Shown in pieces: positions 23,301 to 34,677 of a stretch of DNA of 57,486 nt. This DNA is from Tubiluchus corallicola (Eukaryota; Priapulida; Priapulimorpha; Priapulimorphida; Tubiluchidae). Position numbers and translations under genes: made by a program. Below the pieces are notes generated by a model that was given only the letters and a program-made list of their open reading frames with translations, was not told where the DNA came from and did no database searches. Each line of letters begins with the position of its first letter. Position 1 is the stretch's first letter. Location of the stretch: assembly GCA_030141605.1 (NCBI GenBank), contig JAQGDQ010001173.1, positions 1-57,486 of the forward strand, in the 5' to 3' direction.

Positions 23301-26300
23301 CGCCTGATCACAATACAGGCGATGTGAGCGAAGTTTACTAGCCCAATAGGAAGCAGTCAAGGGCATAGCCAGGTTCTTGTTGTGTTACCAAATAATTTTT
23401 AACGCACTGATTATGCAGATTTTGATTTCGTGTTTATAATCAAAATACGAAGAAGATTCAGTTTTCACTTCTTCAGGACCGTAAAAGGACCTAAAATATA
23501 GGGGCACGGCTGATAAACTTAGGTAGTTGACTTCAGATTCTAATTATTCTGTTTGAGAAAAAGTTTTTAAAACAATCAAGTCGGCAGTGAGCAGCTGTGA
23601 ACCTGTGCTTACATTAGATAAAGGCACGTTGCCAAAAATACATCTTGGTCTATGGCACTATCTCCATGTAATATAGAAAAACACATTGTCAGATCACAGA
23701 GTATTCGACGAACCTCAAGTGGCTCAAGATTTGGAAATGCTAATCGGTCAGTGTATGAGATACTGTCAAGATTGCACTTAGCAAATGGCCTGTGATTTAA
23801 GTTCCGTGTGGATGTAAGTTATATCTGCTATAGCCTTTTATCATTTGAGAAGCAGTAAGAAAAGCTATGTAGAAAGTCTGTGCATTAATGATCATTTGTG
23901 GTTGGGTCATAGCACGCAGTTTCAATTTTGTGCAAAATATTTTGCATGGCTTTGCTATGCTGTCGGTGTTATAGGTGTCGACTATGTGACGTGATGTAGT
24001 GGGTTTGGTGTGGTATGTGTAATTGGTGTGAGTTGTTGTTGTGGTGAGTATGATGTGATGCAGTGTGCTGTGGATGGTGTGGTGTTGATGATGTGATGTG
24101 GGTAGTGTGGTAAGGGTTGTATTATAGCATGGGTGGTGTGGTGTAGAGTGATGTGGTGTGGGTGGTGTGGTCACTGTGGTGGGTGTCATGTGGTGTGGTG
24201 TGGTGTGTTGTACCATGGTGTGGTAGTCTTGGTGTGATGTGATGGTATGGTGTGGATGATGTGGTGTGGTGTGAGTGGTATGGGTGGGTGTGGTGCGATG
24301 GGTCTGTCATGGTGGGTTCATGAGCAAATTTTTGTCTGGGTTTTGCTAGTTATAAAAATGTTGTAATACTGATGCTAAGTTTATAACTGTCTTGGTTTAT
24401 ATAGAGTGGTTATTATTTTGAGATATTACTTACTATTATTATTAAAAATCATTATTTGTTATATACAGCTAATTACACATAAATAATTATATAATTATAA
24501 ATATTTAATGAGTATTAATAATATTGTTGCGGGCACCCTTAGTCAGGTTTGGCTTTGCGCATGTGCGTCATTTGTTATAAAAGCAGTGAGCACGTAGTTT
24601 TCTACGTCTCTGTCGTGGTTGTCACGTCCACCATTTCCTAGCAGTGGTTGTAATTTTGGTAGGTACGGCATAGTTTGAATCTAATTTATTATCTTTTGTC
24701 TTTCTCTCTTGTGCACTCCATGTTGGTAGAATGCAACGCGGTCAAGTGAAGGCTGACTGCTCGGCCATCTTTGCATCCCTTGACCTCCTGGCGGCTCCCA
24801 GGGGAGGGCTCCGCAACAAAATCCATTATTCAAAATTATACAAGCACTCTATTTGTGGGGCAATGGGATAGTGACTTACATTTACTACTTACATTTTTGG
24901 ATCATTATTAATCTCAAGAGCAATGTGCCCATCTGCAATTTTAAGTGTGATGGATTCGTCGGTATCAGGATTATCTTCATAAGAAATGAGAGTCATGGTT
25001 TGTGGATCAGTAGAAAAGTCCGCCTTAATCCACTGAAAAATAAAGTCAGTTTTTATACCAACCTCGACATTCCGCAACTGATATTGTAAATATTTGTATT
25101 TAATACAAATGTTTAAATAAAAGTTATTAATAAATTTCCCGAAAAAAGATTGAAACTTGTTCAATATAGAGAAAATAAAAAATTCTGCAACACAGAAACA
25201 CACACAAAAAAAACAAAATCAACGCAAAACAGCCATCATGGTTGACCTAAAGTAAGTGTAATAAACCATGAACTAATGCAATATTTGATAAACATTTCCA
25301 GTACAGAGAGTAACTTGTGGAATATAAATGCTCGCAATTAGTATGCCCCATCGTTTCCTATAAACCTGTTTCCTACTTTCGAGTTTAAACATTTTATGTA
25401 GGTTACGGTGGCCCAGTGGTCTAGACTAAGCAGATAGCGGGATACGCTTAAACCTGTGAGTAACATTAGTCCCTAAACCACGCAGACCAGCACAATCCTC
25501 CCTACTCCTGTGTACACAGACAAAGGTATAAGGACCATGGAATATTCCATAATCGGTAAGATTATTGTTAGAATGGTTGATACTGTCAGAAATCCTCTCT
25601 AAACTGTCTGAGTTCATTGGCCCAGATATACATATTTAAACATTATGTTCATATATAGTAAAACCTCGCTTAACAACTCTCCGTTTAACTACATTTCATT
25701 TTAGCGATGTTGAACATTTGACACATTTCTTCACTTAACGACACACTGTTTCATACTAACGTCATTTTTTACACTGCTCAAAGCCAATTTTTACTTTATC
25801 TACAACATTTTTTTACCTAATTTGATGCATTAAAACAGCACATGTTGCATTATTGTAATTAATTAGTTCTAATTAAATTAATATATATAAATATATATAC
25901 ATAAGTTTCTAAAATTGCACTAGTAACATAAACAGTGCAATTGTTATACAAATAAACATTTTTGCTTCCCGGCTGACCACTAAATGCAGGCGGTTTGTAT
26001 CAGGCCAGACTTTATGCAGGGAATTCTGCCTGCGACCTGTTGCCTTAGTTTCCAGACTAGATAAAATTTCAATGATTGCCCAGCGCTTGGCTTGAACTCT
26101 TCTGTAGAGGTTATTGTTGCCTACCCCCGAATGCTAACAAAAGAGAAACTGCTAGCTAGGTAAGTAAGATAATATAGGTAGTTTCAAGCAAGCAGAAAGA
26201 AACTAATCAGTAGAAACGTGAGTAACACGCTTAAAATTTTTAATTTACATGATTTAAGCAGTATTGATTTTGACTCTGGATTCCATCTCTGTTCTTTCAC

Positions 26301-28247
26301 TTTATCTTCTATGGAAGTCTTGGCGTCCTTTATCCATGTTTCGCATAACGTTGCATAAGCGTCGTTAAGCGAGTACTTATAGTAAATAACCATGCGTTTT
26401 GGGTTAAGATATACTAACCTGGTCCATTAAATTTATTTTTTTTCATATTACACACAAGTACGTAGTAATTAAAAAAACAAGTATTTACATAAAAATCATC
26501 AAAGTGAAACATCTGCTGGTAATTACCTGCTTGTAAGCTGCTCACAAGCACCAGCCAAAAAGCAAAAATCTATTTAAGTCCACAAAGGCATTTAAATAAA
26601 GTTTTCACATTTTAAAAATACGTGCAAGCAAAATGCACGTGTTCGCGCACACATGACAAACGAACGACCCAATGCTTCGCATTCCGGATTAGTCTAAGAA
26701 TCGTTAAGTAAATAAATTAGCGTTTTGTACCTGACATGTAGTTAAAGCTTCGATTGTATCCGGTGGTGAATCAAATTGGATTGCATTAGTGCTGGATTGT
26801 TGTGCGAATCTTACCACAAACGGATCTCGAACTTCTCGAACATACGTGACTAAAAATAAACGAAAAATTTCAGTAATCGGGTTTGCAAAGAAGTGACTAT
26901 TTAACCACATAAAGCTGCATGATCTTTACTTACGATTGTCAAAAAGAGAGAGCTGAGATAACAATTCTTCCCTCTTTGCAGCATCTTCATGCAATTTGTC
27001 CAATTCTTCTTCAGTAAGATGATTTTCAAGGTCAAATGAGTTTCCAAGGTCGTAAGACTTCGGCGACAAGCTCTTCACCAAGGCCTCTCGAAATCGTGAA
27101 AATACCGTAGCAGCTGTTAATAAAGGAATTGACGAATATAATCAATTTTCATTAAAGGAAGACAGGATGACTTGTCATATACAACCCCATTTTCAAGACT
27201 GATAAAAAGTTTATTTTAACACAATTAATACTGCAAAAGCGTTTCTGTAAATTACATGATAGATTAAAAACTTATTTAACAGCGGGCGAAGCCAACTATT
27301 GATGACATCACAAACTAACATAATTTTCAAGAGCAACCATATTGCATGAGCGTGTTGCACGTATTTACGAAAGTGAAAATCGAAGTACAGCAAAAATGTA
27401 TTGCTGTGCTCACGCATGAGCTGCTGAACGTGTGCAATTCGTCACAAACTAACACATCTGAACTAAATGGCATAGGCAGACGTATTTTGCAATGCATTTC
27501 AGAAATGGAGAAGCCAGTGCCCGCCTAACTAGCGAATGGCTAAATGCATGTAACAGGGAAGAATTGGTGGAGCGAACGTGAAATTGCATTTGTGTGTTAA
27601 TAATTCTTTCACGTAAGTCATTTTTCAAAAATAGTATGTTTCTTTCAATATTTTAAGGAGTATATTGTTTTCACCTACAGTTTAAGATTTGGTCCTGTTT
27701 TGTTTTAAAAACTACAATAAAAAACACACAGGTTACAAATTTGTGCACGACGACATAATATAGAATTCACAAAGTTAAGCCGCATTCACATTAATAAAAC
27801 TTTTCACAGTCATGTGCACGCCAAGTTGCTGTAAGTCAAAGGTTAAGCGCACCACAGTAACGCGCCTAAAGTACAACGGTCGCGTGAGTAAGGCAAAGCC
27901 GTCTGCCGCTTCAGTTCTGTAACTACAGTTGTTTCACGTAGACTTGCTTGGAAACAAGAAAAAATGAACTAGGTAAAGTTCTACCTAGTTGTCACAACTG
28001 TTACTATTACAATAGCATGGGCTGCGAAGCATTGTCAACAGTACACAAATGCGTTGTCTGGTACATTTCCACGTTCATCATCTATCGCTGGAAATGTGAA
28101 AAGGCTTATTATGAATGAACTGATAGCAGGCGTTAGCGTCATGCTGTTCTTACGGTGGCTTTTCAATTTTTTGCTAAAGATAATTCGCACAGTAGTTCAC
28201 ACTGTCAGAGAGAAACGCCCCATGCGGTCATAAACGTAATTAGAACA

Positions 28248-28286
<39 letters not shown>

Positions 28287-28384
28287 TATTATCATTATTA
28301 TTATTATTATTATTATCATCATCATCATCATCATCATCCTCATCATTATTATTATTATTATCATTATTATTATTATCATCATCA

Positions 28385-28458
<74 letters not shown>

Positions 28459-30233
28459 TACAAACTAATCAAAGACATAATGAATAACGAATCAGAAAGT
28501 TCAAACAAAATTAAATATGCGTGATACAGATAAACAAAAAACTGGTTTATTATCTTTTCTCTAAACGGTTTAATTAAACCTGCTTCGTTAAGTTATAAAT
28601 TTTATACAGATAACATGATTTTTCCCGTGTTTTACAACCAAACGGCTCAGGCTGCATATTATCCTAAAAAGGGCCACATAGGTCCATAACCTGCTCTCTT
28701 GTGATGTGTCTGTTTAGGGCAGATTTTTATGATACGACCTTCTAACATTTCTGGTTTAATCTTAAGAGTTGAATGTCTCACTGGATAAATTTGTTGCGTC
28801 CTTAGGTCAGACTCCTACTCTTCGACTACGCCCAGTTCACGAGGACCGTAGATTCATGTTCCAGTGGTAACTGTTCTCTGTAAGTCTATAATTCTACCCC
28901 GCAGATTTCCACTTTAAAAACCCGTCAAAACAAAATTTACCTCGAGCACTACTTCCATCTCCAATCGCTAAAACACGAGGTGCTGCTATCAAATTGCAAC
29001 TCCAAATCTATAAAAGAAAATGCGTTGATACCAGATTTGATACATATTTTAATGCATTAGCACGGATATTGGAAGAAGGATGGTTAATTACTTTACAATC
29101 GTTATTGTTGTTGTTGCTGTTGCTGTTGCTGTCGTTGTTATTTTTTTATTTTAATTATTATGCCAAACACTTGTGCGTTTCACTTTATACCAAAAATTAG
29201 AGCCAGCACCACTCTTTCTATTTTGCCTCTTTTCCCAGTTCTCAACTTCGTCTTCTTCTTTTTGAATGGTCTATGTACTAGGTACAGTATAACAGGTATG
29301 TCTAAAGTCTTTTTTGTATTAGACTTAACGTCTTTTTTGTACTAGATTACATGTAATCATGTTTTAATTTAGTCATATTGTAATTTGTTTTCTCATTACT
29401 AAAACGTGGAACTAAAACGTAGTTCTCTTATAATAGACCAATAAACCATTATTACTAAGCATGTACTAATTACTCTTGTTTCATTGTCATTGTAAATTTC
29501 ATCATTGCAAAAATGTAATACTGATCAATAATTATGCGCATATTTTAATTACGTGTTCTTGTTTTCGATATAAATGTAAAAGTACATACATTTAGAAAAC
29601 TGCTGCAAATTAAACTCAATTCAGTATTTGTTTGCATCGATGAGGCGAAAGTAATTGAATTCAGGGCTCTCTGAGAGCATTTTTTACAAAAATTCAAACT
29701 TTGTACATAAATTTAAAGAATTTAAATTTAAAACGTTATAATCAGACAAAATATTTTTTCAAAGAATAAAAATCAACCATTCGTCGTAATAGACTTAAGC
29801 GTTTTCGATAGTCATCTATAACTTTTATTGGACTACGTGTGAGTCCTTATGTGGCGTCAGATCCTAAAATATCGATACTCCTTTACAATGTTGAGTATAT
29901 TTGAGGAAGTTACCTGCCAGCAATGTTTAGTAGCTTTCATTGTCTTCCGTTTAAAAAGTGTCCAACTTTGACCAAAAATCGTCTAATGTTCAATTGTCAC
30001 CATGAAATTTGACACTTTTGCAATAAAAATTGAGCCAAAACGCTGTAACTCTCACAAAAGTAAGAAAAACAAAGTAGCAAACGAAAGTCATTGTGCAGAT
30101 TTTTTCTTTTCTGACACAATGCCTTTTATCTGCGTTTGACGGTGACTTACCAAAAATAGAATTGAGCTCCTCATATTGGACTGCTTTCTCTGGAATATCC
30201 GCCCTGTACTTTACTTTCTTTTGCGTGTAATTC
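20353..30233 (-). CDS. pentraxin-domain protein, at least 7 exons
   Basis: Minus-strand exons are 30233-30151 (start uncertain), 27113-26934, 26849-26731, 25032-24893, 23000-22870, 22584-22408 and 20564-20353 (stop). All junctions are GT-AG and every phase fits, giving about 345 residues. The fifth exon contains HLCVSWGS, an exact match to the pentraxin signature H-x-C-x-[ST]-W-x-[ST]. Around it lie CQWIKADF, TLISYEDN, FNVYIDCEKVHG, GILVFGQDQ and LRMWSTLLTDEQI, the expected strands of a pentraxin/laminin-G-like jelly roll. The second exon is acidic and probably helical (LTEEELDKLHEDAAKREELL). An RRKR basic site in exon 6 could be a furin-type cleavage point. The last exon has four Cys and no family I recognise. 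The true 5' end and signal peptide were not found; they lie upstream of 30233. Role inferred: secreted Ca-binding pattern recognition or matrix protein. Confidence 0.75.
20827..21365. repeat. 40-bp minisatellite, about 13 copies
   Basis: The unit of 40 bases (AGACACACCAGAAACAGAAA plus GATTGTAAATGAACAACACA) repeats in the last intron of the pentraxin gene. The minus-strand CVVHLQSF-type frames that run through it are artefacts of the array. Confidence 0.95.
22630..22679. repeat. CA/CGCA microsatellite
   Basis: A (CA)n tract passes into (CGCA)n, just upstream of pentraxin exon 6 in transcription order. Confidence 0.9.
23975..24310. repeat. GT-rich GGTGTGGTG-type simple repeat
   Basis: Irregular TGTGGTG/GATGTGG array in a pentraxin intron. 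Thr/His-rich minus-strand frames over it are not genes. Confidence 0.85.
24525..24818 (+). mobile_element. probable solo LTR (294 bp)
   Basis: The segment starts TGTTGCGG and ends CCGCAACA, a perfect 8-base inverted terminus with TG...CA ends. It contains a TATA-like TTATAAAAG near 24575 and is GC-richer than its surroundings. No clean target duplication is visible (AATAT left, AAATC right) and no internal region or second LTR is nearby. It lies in the intron between pentraxin exons 4 and 5. Confidence 0.5.
25401..25617 (+). mobile_element. possible tRNA-derived SINE-like fragment
   Basis: TGGCCCAGTGGTCTAGAC at 25410 resembles the D-arm/A-box of a tRNA-Leu type gene. No convincing B box (GGTTCRANYCC) follows at the right distance, so it is neither a tRNA gene nor a proven SINE. 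Confidence 0.2.
25658..26379. mobile_element. candidate pogo/Tigger-like element
   Basis: The left end TA+GTAAAACCTCGCTTAACAAC and the reverse complement of the right end, TA+TAAGTACTCGCTTAACGAC, are similar inverted termini next to TA dinucleotides. An internal minus-strand frame (26184-26393, CETWIKDAKTSIEDKVKEQR) is short and unplaced. Superfamily is inference from the TA target and terminus style. Confidence 0.4.
27156..27420. mobile_element. dispersed MITE copy (family also at 36.2 and 46.0 kb)
   Basis: It begins TTAA+AGGAAGACAGGAT at 27152, which is the inverse of the terminus at 46250-46262 (CCTGTCTTCC+TTTAA). Internal blocks such as ACATCACAAACTAACATAAT are shared, inverted, with 46.09-46.11 kb and in diverged form with 36.20-36.45 kb. 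It lies in the first known intron of the pentraxin gene. Confidence 0.55.
27780..28010. mobile_element. dispersed repeat copy (inverted partner of 13.66-13.92 kb)
   Basis: See the partner copy. Shared blocks include TTGCTGTAAGTCAAAGGTTA and CAAGAAAAAATGAACTAGG. Borders are undefined. Confidence 0.5.
28247..28457. repeat. ATT/ATC microsatellite, about 210 bp
   Basis: A long (ATT)n run interrupted by (ATC)n in a pentraxin intron. Poly-Tyr and poly-Ile/Met frames over it are meaningless. Confidence 0.95.
28458..30150. other. intronic sequence, no further exon supported
   Basis: On the minus strand 28,930-28,990 has an exon-like stretch ending GCTCGAG|GTAAAT, but the flanking exons join in phase without it. 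Nothing else was recognised. Confidence 0.4.
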
Positions 30234-31179
30234 CTACAACTGTTTAGAGTGAATGAACAGCGTATAAGTCGTCGGTAGGCGGTTTGACAAAGTAAAATTA
30301 AACTGTCTGACCGAATCAAAGTAAAATTAAACTGTCTGACCGAAATGGTCTTTTATAAAGGCAGCTGTCATCTTGCTTATTATCATAGCATGAGTGAATT
30401 TATAAAATAGAGGTCATAAATACGCTTTTAGTTGAACTGAGACGCATGTAATTCAGGTTTAATACGCGTGATTAAATTTACGTGTATACATGTCATTATA
30501 AGTTTCCTGGAGTCGTGCACAGCATATAAATAACACGTACAAACATACTTTTACTAGCCGCTCTATATAAAATGCAACGAAAACTACAGAAGTCATGCAT
30601 CATAATTGAATAATTATATTAGCAATGAAGTCGACGGTGCTGAAAGAGAAGATTCAAGTACTGCTTTAGCCACCCCAGTTGTATGTGAGTACGCTGCAGT
30701 TCAATCTGGTATGAACTTTAAATTTATATTCAGTTTACTGTCTAACTTCTAATCAAACTTTTTCTTAAATTTCAGGGAAAGTGGTCCTGTGTCGCAGGTT
30801 AGGGTTAGATTTTTAGTGTCGTAATCGTCTTGGAGATCTACCCAATAATCACCCAAATAAATTTCACTAACCTGTGTTAAACAAGACAGGGAGTGAAATC
30901 TTCCGGAAAACTGACTTATGTCTTTCAATCAGACATTTTGTATTATTGGTAATCTCACTGGTATCTCATTGTGCAGTTTTGTGCTTTTGTCTTAAGATGT
31001 ATTTCATTGTGCTTTTATATGTTAATTGTAGGTATTATTTTTCCTTTGTATTTTTATATATTATTTAATTTTGCTTATAGAAAAACAGTACAGCAGCACA
31101 GAGCAGCAGCAGTAAATTAGTAAGCAGTACCGAGATGTTGTGTAGCGCTGTGTAAGGCTGCAAAAATAATTGATTGTTA

Positions 31180-31340
31180 TCGTCGTTGTCGTCGCCGTCG
31201 CTGTTGTTGTTGTTATGATCATCACCATCACCATCATTATCACCATCATTGTCATTCATCATCACCACCACCACCACCACCATCACCACCATGATCACCA
31301 CCACCATGACCACCATCATCACCACCATCACCATCATCAT
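31180..31340. repeat. CAT/CAC trinucleotide repeat
   Basis: An imperfect (ACC/ATC)n array preceded by GTCGTC/GTTGTT triplets. The Met/Val-rich minus-strand frames are artefacts. Confidence 0.9.
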
Positions 31341-31480
31341 CTTTGACCTACCTAAAATCTGTTCCTCTTTAGGCAATAATAAATAACCGAAATTTGTTTT
31401 TGTCCAACTGCTTATCTTTTTGTTTATATACATAGTTCAATGCTAATTTCACTTACTTATGTTTTCTTCCAACATATTAG

Positions 31481-31737
31481 AACCCAGCTCTGTGTGTCCT
31501 AGTGGCTGACTTCACACACAGGACTTTGTCTCAAAGTCTTGAACTTCGGCAGCGTTCAAACATTTTATGAAGCAGAGGTTGCATGTCATGAAGAAGCTGA
31601 TGGACGCCTTAGTCACCTTGCAAAAGTTGATTCTCAAGGAAAACTTGCTCTAATTGAAGAGGATCTATTGAACCCTGATTCACATGAGAGAGTTGCAGAA
31701 ACTATTAGTTTGAATAGGCCATTATTAGCACATTAAG
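31481..31737 (+). pseudogene. C-type-lectin-like domain exon, frameshifted
   Basis: After an acceptor-like CATATTAG (31480) the frame reads CPSG, then a one-base shift at about 31503 continues WLTSHTGLCLKVLNFGS, VQTFYEAEVACHEEADGRLS and HLAKVDSQGKLALIEEDLL. 'CP-GW....C-K......TF-EA---C....GRL--LA' is the N-terminal half of a long-form C-type lectin domain (C0-C2 cysteines present). The second half (WIGL/WND region) is absent, and a stop follows at about 31734 just before a GTAACG donor-like site. Either a decayed exon or a sequence error at the shift; no partner exon was found downstream. Confidence 0.5.
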
Positions 31738-31739
31738 GT

Positions 31740-33480
31740 AACGCTTGTTGTCTTCCAGGCGTATTTTCACAAAATGTGACAGCAGCAAGCACTGGCAGTG
31801 AGCTTTACTCTGAACACACTTGAATGTTATTATGCTATTGAATGTACACATATTTAAAGAGTGGAAAATATTAACAGCGTTTTTGTGTTTCTTGAAATTC
31901 TGAACAGTTTCACAGCTGGATTTATCACTTGGGTAGCAACCATGTACATGTTGTATATAGCAACTGGTGGTAATTTCTTTACACTTATTGATAAAACTGT
32001 TCTGTACAATTATTGATAAAATGTATATAAGTTATCAAACTTTCAGCCTGTGAAAAACCTGTTGCAAGTAAAGAAATTAATAAAACAATTATTGATTCAC
32101 GCACGCTAAATTCATGGTGGGAGTACTGGCTGTCAATTCAATAGCCAGCGCAGGGCAGACAGTTGTCGAATTTGGAATGTTAGGACGATTTCAATACTTT
32201 TCCCAAAATCTTATGAAGAAAAAATGCTGTACAGTTTTTATGTTGAACAGTTTTAGATACAAGCTATGATTTGGAAACTATAAGACTTTAAAATGAAAAT
32301 TATTTGAAAATTCTACTGACTTTTTGTATCACCGTGTTAATTGCGCAACTAAATATAAAATGTAAACATTCAGAAAATATATGGTTTTGCAATTAGGCCT
32401 TTAATGGGTATTTTTGCGTCCATGTAATTAAAACTAAGAACAAGTCACTCAGTGTTGTGTTTATTTACTATTATCTCTTAATCTTAGAAAAACATAGCAA
32501 ATAAATTCTCAAAAACTCTCTACCTAGTAATTAGCTATCTAATTTTCTTGTCAAAACTTATTATATCCTTGACGGGTATTGACAGTGAGTTAATTTTCTT
32601 CAGGACAAATGACGTCATTGGAAGAAGAATGGGCATTGAAAATGGGGTTGCCAAGCAGGAAATGATCACGACATTAAACTGATTTTACTAATTACCCGAG
32701 GCGGTTATCACACTTGTATTACTAAATCCTTCTAAATTTATTACTAAATTTTTCGCAGCCATTGAAATAAGCTTAACTCTGCAGAAGGTTTGCCTTTTCC
32801 TTTAAAGAGGAGTGAATGCAAGTGAAATGCACGCATTTTAGCTTTATCTTAATAATAGTAAATTTTACCGTAAGTACGTCTGTAACATGCTTCATTTTTC
32901 CCTGTCAATCTGCAGAAGATGTGAGGGAGGAATTTCCTGCATTTTATTACTCTTCCATAAAGCCAAGGTTTCCCATATTGGTTCATACTGAGCCCAGGTC
33001 TTAGCCCTTTAGTCAGCTTAAATGTTTTAGGGACATAAGGTGATTTGTTTTTGGAGCTAAAAGAGAGATAGTATGATTTTTCACATATAAGATTAAGATA
33101 ATTTTTGGGTTGTACAGACTGGACCAAAAAAAACATGTGCGGTTCATTAATTTACAAAAAATTGTCGCACCAAATGAATAGAATGATAAATTTTTGGCAA
33201 ATGTGACAATCAGATGTCTGGGACGCATGTAGTCGATTTTGACGAGTTTAGCACCTTGGACGAGCAACTAACCTCATTGTTTTCCTTGTGATATGCAACA
33301 AATTTCACCTGCACCCATCTGCAACTTCACAAAATATTCTAAACAAACTATTCGTACCTGCAGAAGTTTGATGTTTTGGTAACGAATGTTATGATGGATG
33401 CATTTCGCCTTTTCATTTATCAAGAAAAACCACGAGAAATAAATTACCTGTATTTCTAAAATGTGACTTAATAAATTTAT
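31740..33480. other. intergenic; one dispersed repeat, no gene supported
   Basis: Nothing with both a domain and splice sites was found. A short plus-strand frame at 32.91-33.00 kb follows a CTGCAG acceptor-like site but matches nothing I know. Confidence 0.4.
32600..32805. mobile_element. dispersed repeat copy (partner at 42.84-43.06 kb)
   Basis: Shares GTGATTTTACTAATTA/CTGATTTTACTAATTA, TATTACTAAAT and CATTGAAATAAGCTTAACT with 42.84-43.06 kb in the same orientation, and ends TTCCTTTAAAG. It resembles the TTAA-target families in style. The left end is unclear. Confidence 0.55.
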
Positions 33481-33995
33481 GGTATTTTTCAGCTTTTATG
33501 CTGTTTATGTGTTTATACAAACGCATGGCTCAGTTGATTATTTTCCACCTGCTGTGTGTTAATATGTGTTTATATAGGTGTGGTAATAATATATATATAT
33601 ATTATATCCGTATCATTGAAAACACTCACGACGCGCACCATAGAAAGGGAATTATCCTGGATCAGCACCCCTCAAATGGATCACCATTTTGGGCTCAACA
33701 GAGAATCCATACTTCATAGACTGAAATTTAAATACTAATGTATTTTTACCAATTTTATCTAAATTATTTTTTGCCTATGACAACTCTATTACTTCATCCC
33801 ACTACTGTACTATTCATTCTGTATCCAGAGTATACAATGCATAATTTGAAGTCTGTGTCTAGTCATGCATTCACAGGTTCTTATAAATGGGCCTGTCACA
33901 ATATTTCCTTCTGTCATCTCTTTTGTTCTGATGAAGATGCCATGTACTGAAAGCTAAACATCTAAATTAAATTAATGTTGAAATATAACTGCTGT
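33480..33995 (+). mobile_element. Penelope-like element 3' remnant (tentative)
   Basis: The plus-strand frame reads IERELSWISTPQMDHHFGLN near 33640-33700, resembling the 'E--WI--L-T--P-GLN' end of the GIY-YIG endonuclease domain in Penelope-like elements. About 200 bases downstream CTGATGA...GAAA (33929-33952) recalls the hammerhead ribozyme core these elements often carry. Stem II is poorly paired. Degraded and tentative. Confidence 0.4.
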
Positions 33996-34677
33996 GTTTG
34001 TGTTTTTCTCTAGTGTTTTTGTTACTATATTGTGGACTCTCATCTGGACACTGGGAAACTAGGTTGAGCTATATTCTTCTAATAGAGCACACAGTTGACC
34101 AAGTTTCTTGAAATGAGCATCTAAGTAACGTTCCAATAATGTGCTACAAAACTGAGCAACATTTTATGTGTAGCAGACCACCAGCTTAATAAGCTTGATC
34201 TAATGGACGCAGCTGAAAAGTTTACACACACTTAGCAACATATTTAAGTCAATATAAGCAATTATAATGGTCTATGGTTATAGTGCTGCATGCATGTTTA
34301 CTAAAACATTATTACTGTTCAGCTGCTGCATACCAATAGAGCTACTTATGCATGTTGCACAATAGTTGCATTGCATTGTCCTCCATATGCACTTAGTGTT
34401 TATAGAAAGAAAGCTTGTATCATAGCTATTGTGGTTTTCAACGTTTATAACATTATGCCATCAATACTGTGTGAGAATGACCATCAAATATTACATGTTG
34501 TATTTATTACTACCAGCCTTTTGTCATGTATTTTCAGATTTATCATAGCAAGCCTTTGCAGTCAGAATGTAACATAAACGCTCGTTGAAAAACTAAGTGC
34601 TTGTTCTAACTCATTCTGTTTTTCGTTGTGATAAGTTATAGTGCTTGAAGTTTTGACTTATATTCTTGACTGTGGTC

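Noticed and set aside
25401-25480. tRNA-Leu gene
   Set aside because: Only an A-box-like D-arm is visible; no anticodon stem, B box or acceptor stem pairing.
28155-28487. Poly-Tyr/His frame and its poly-Ile/Met counterpart
   Set aside because: Translation of an ATT/ATC microsatellite.
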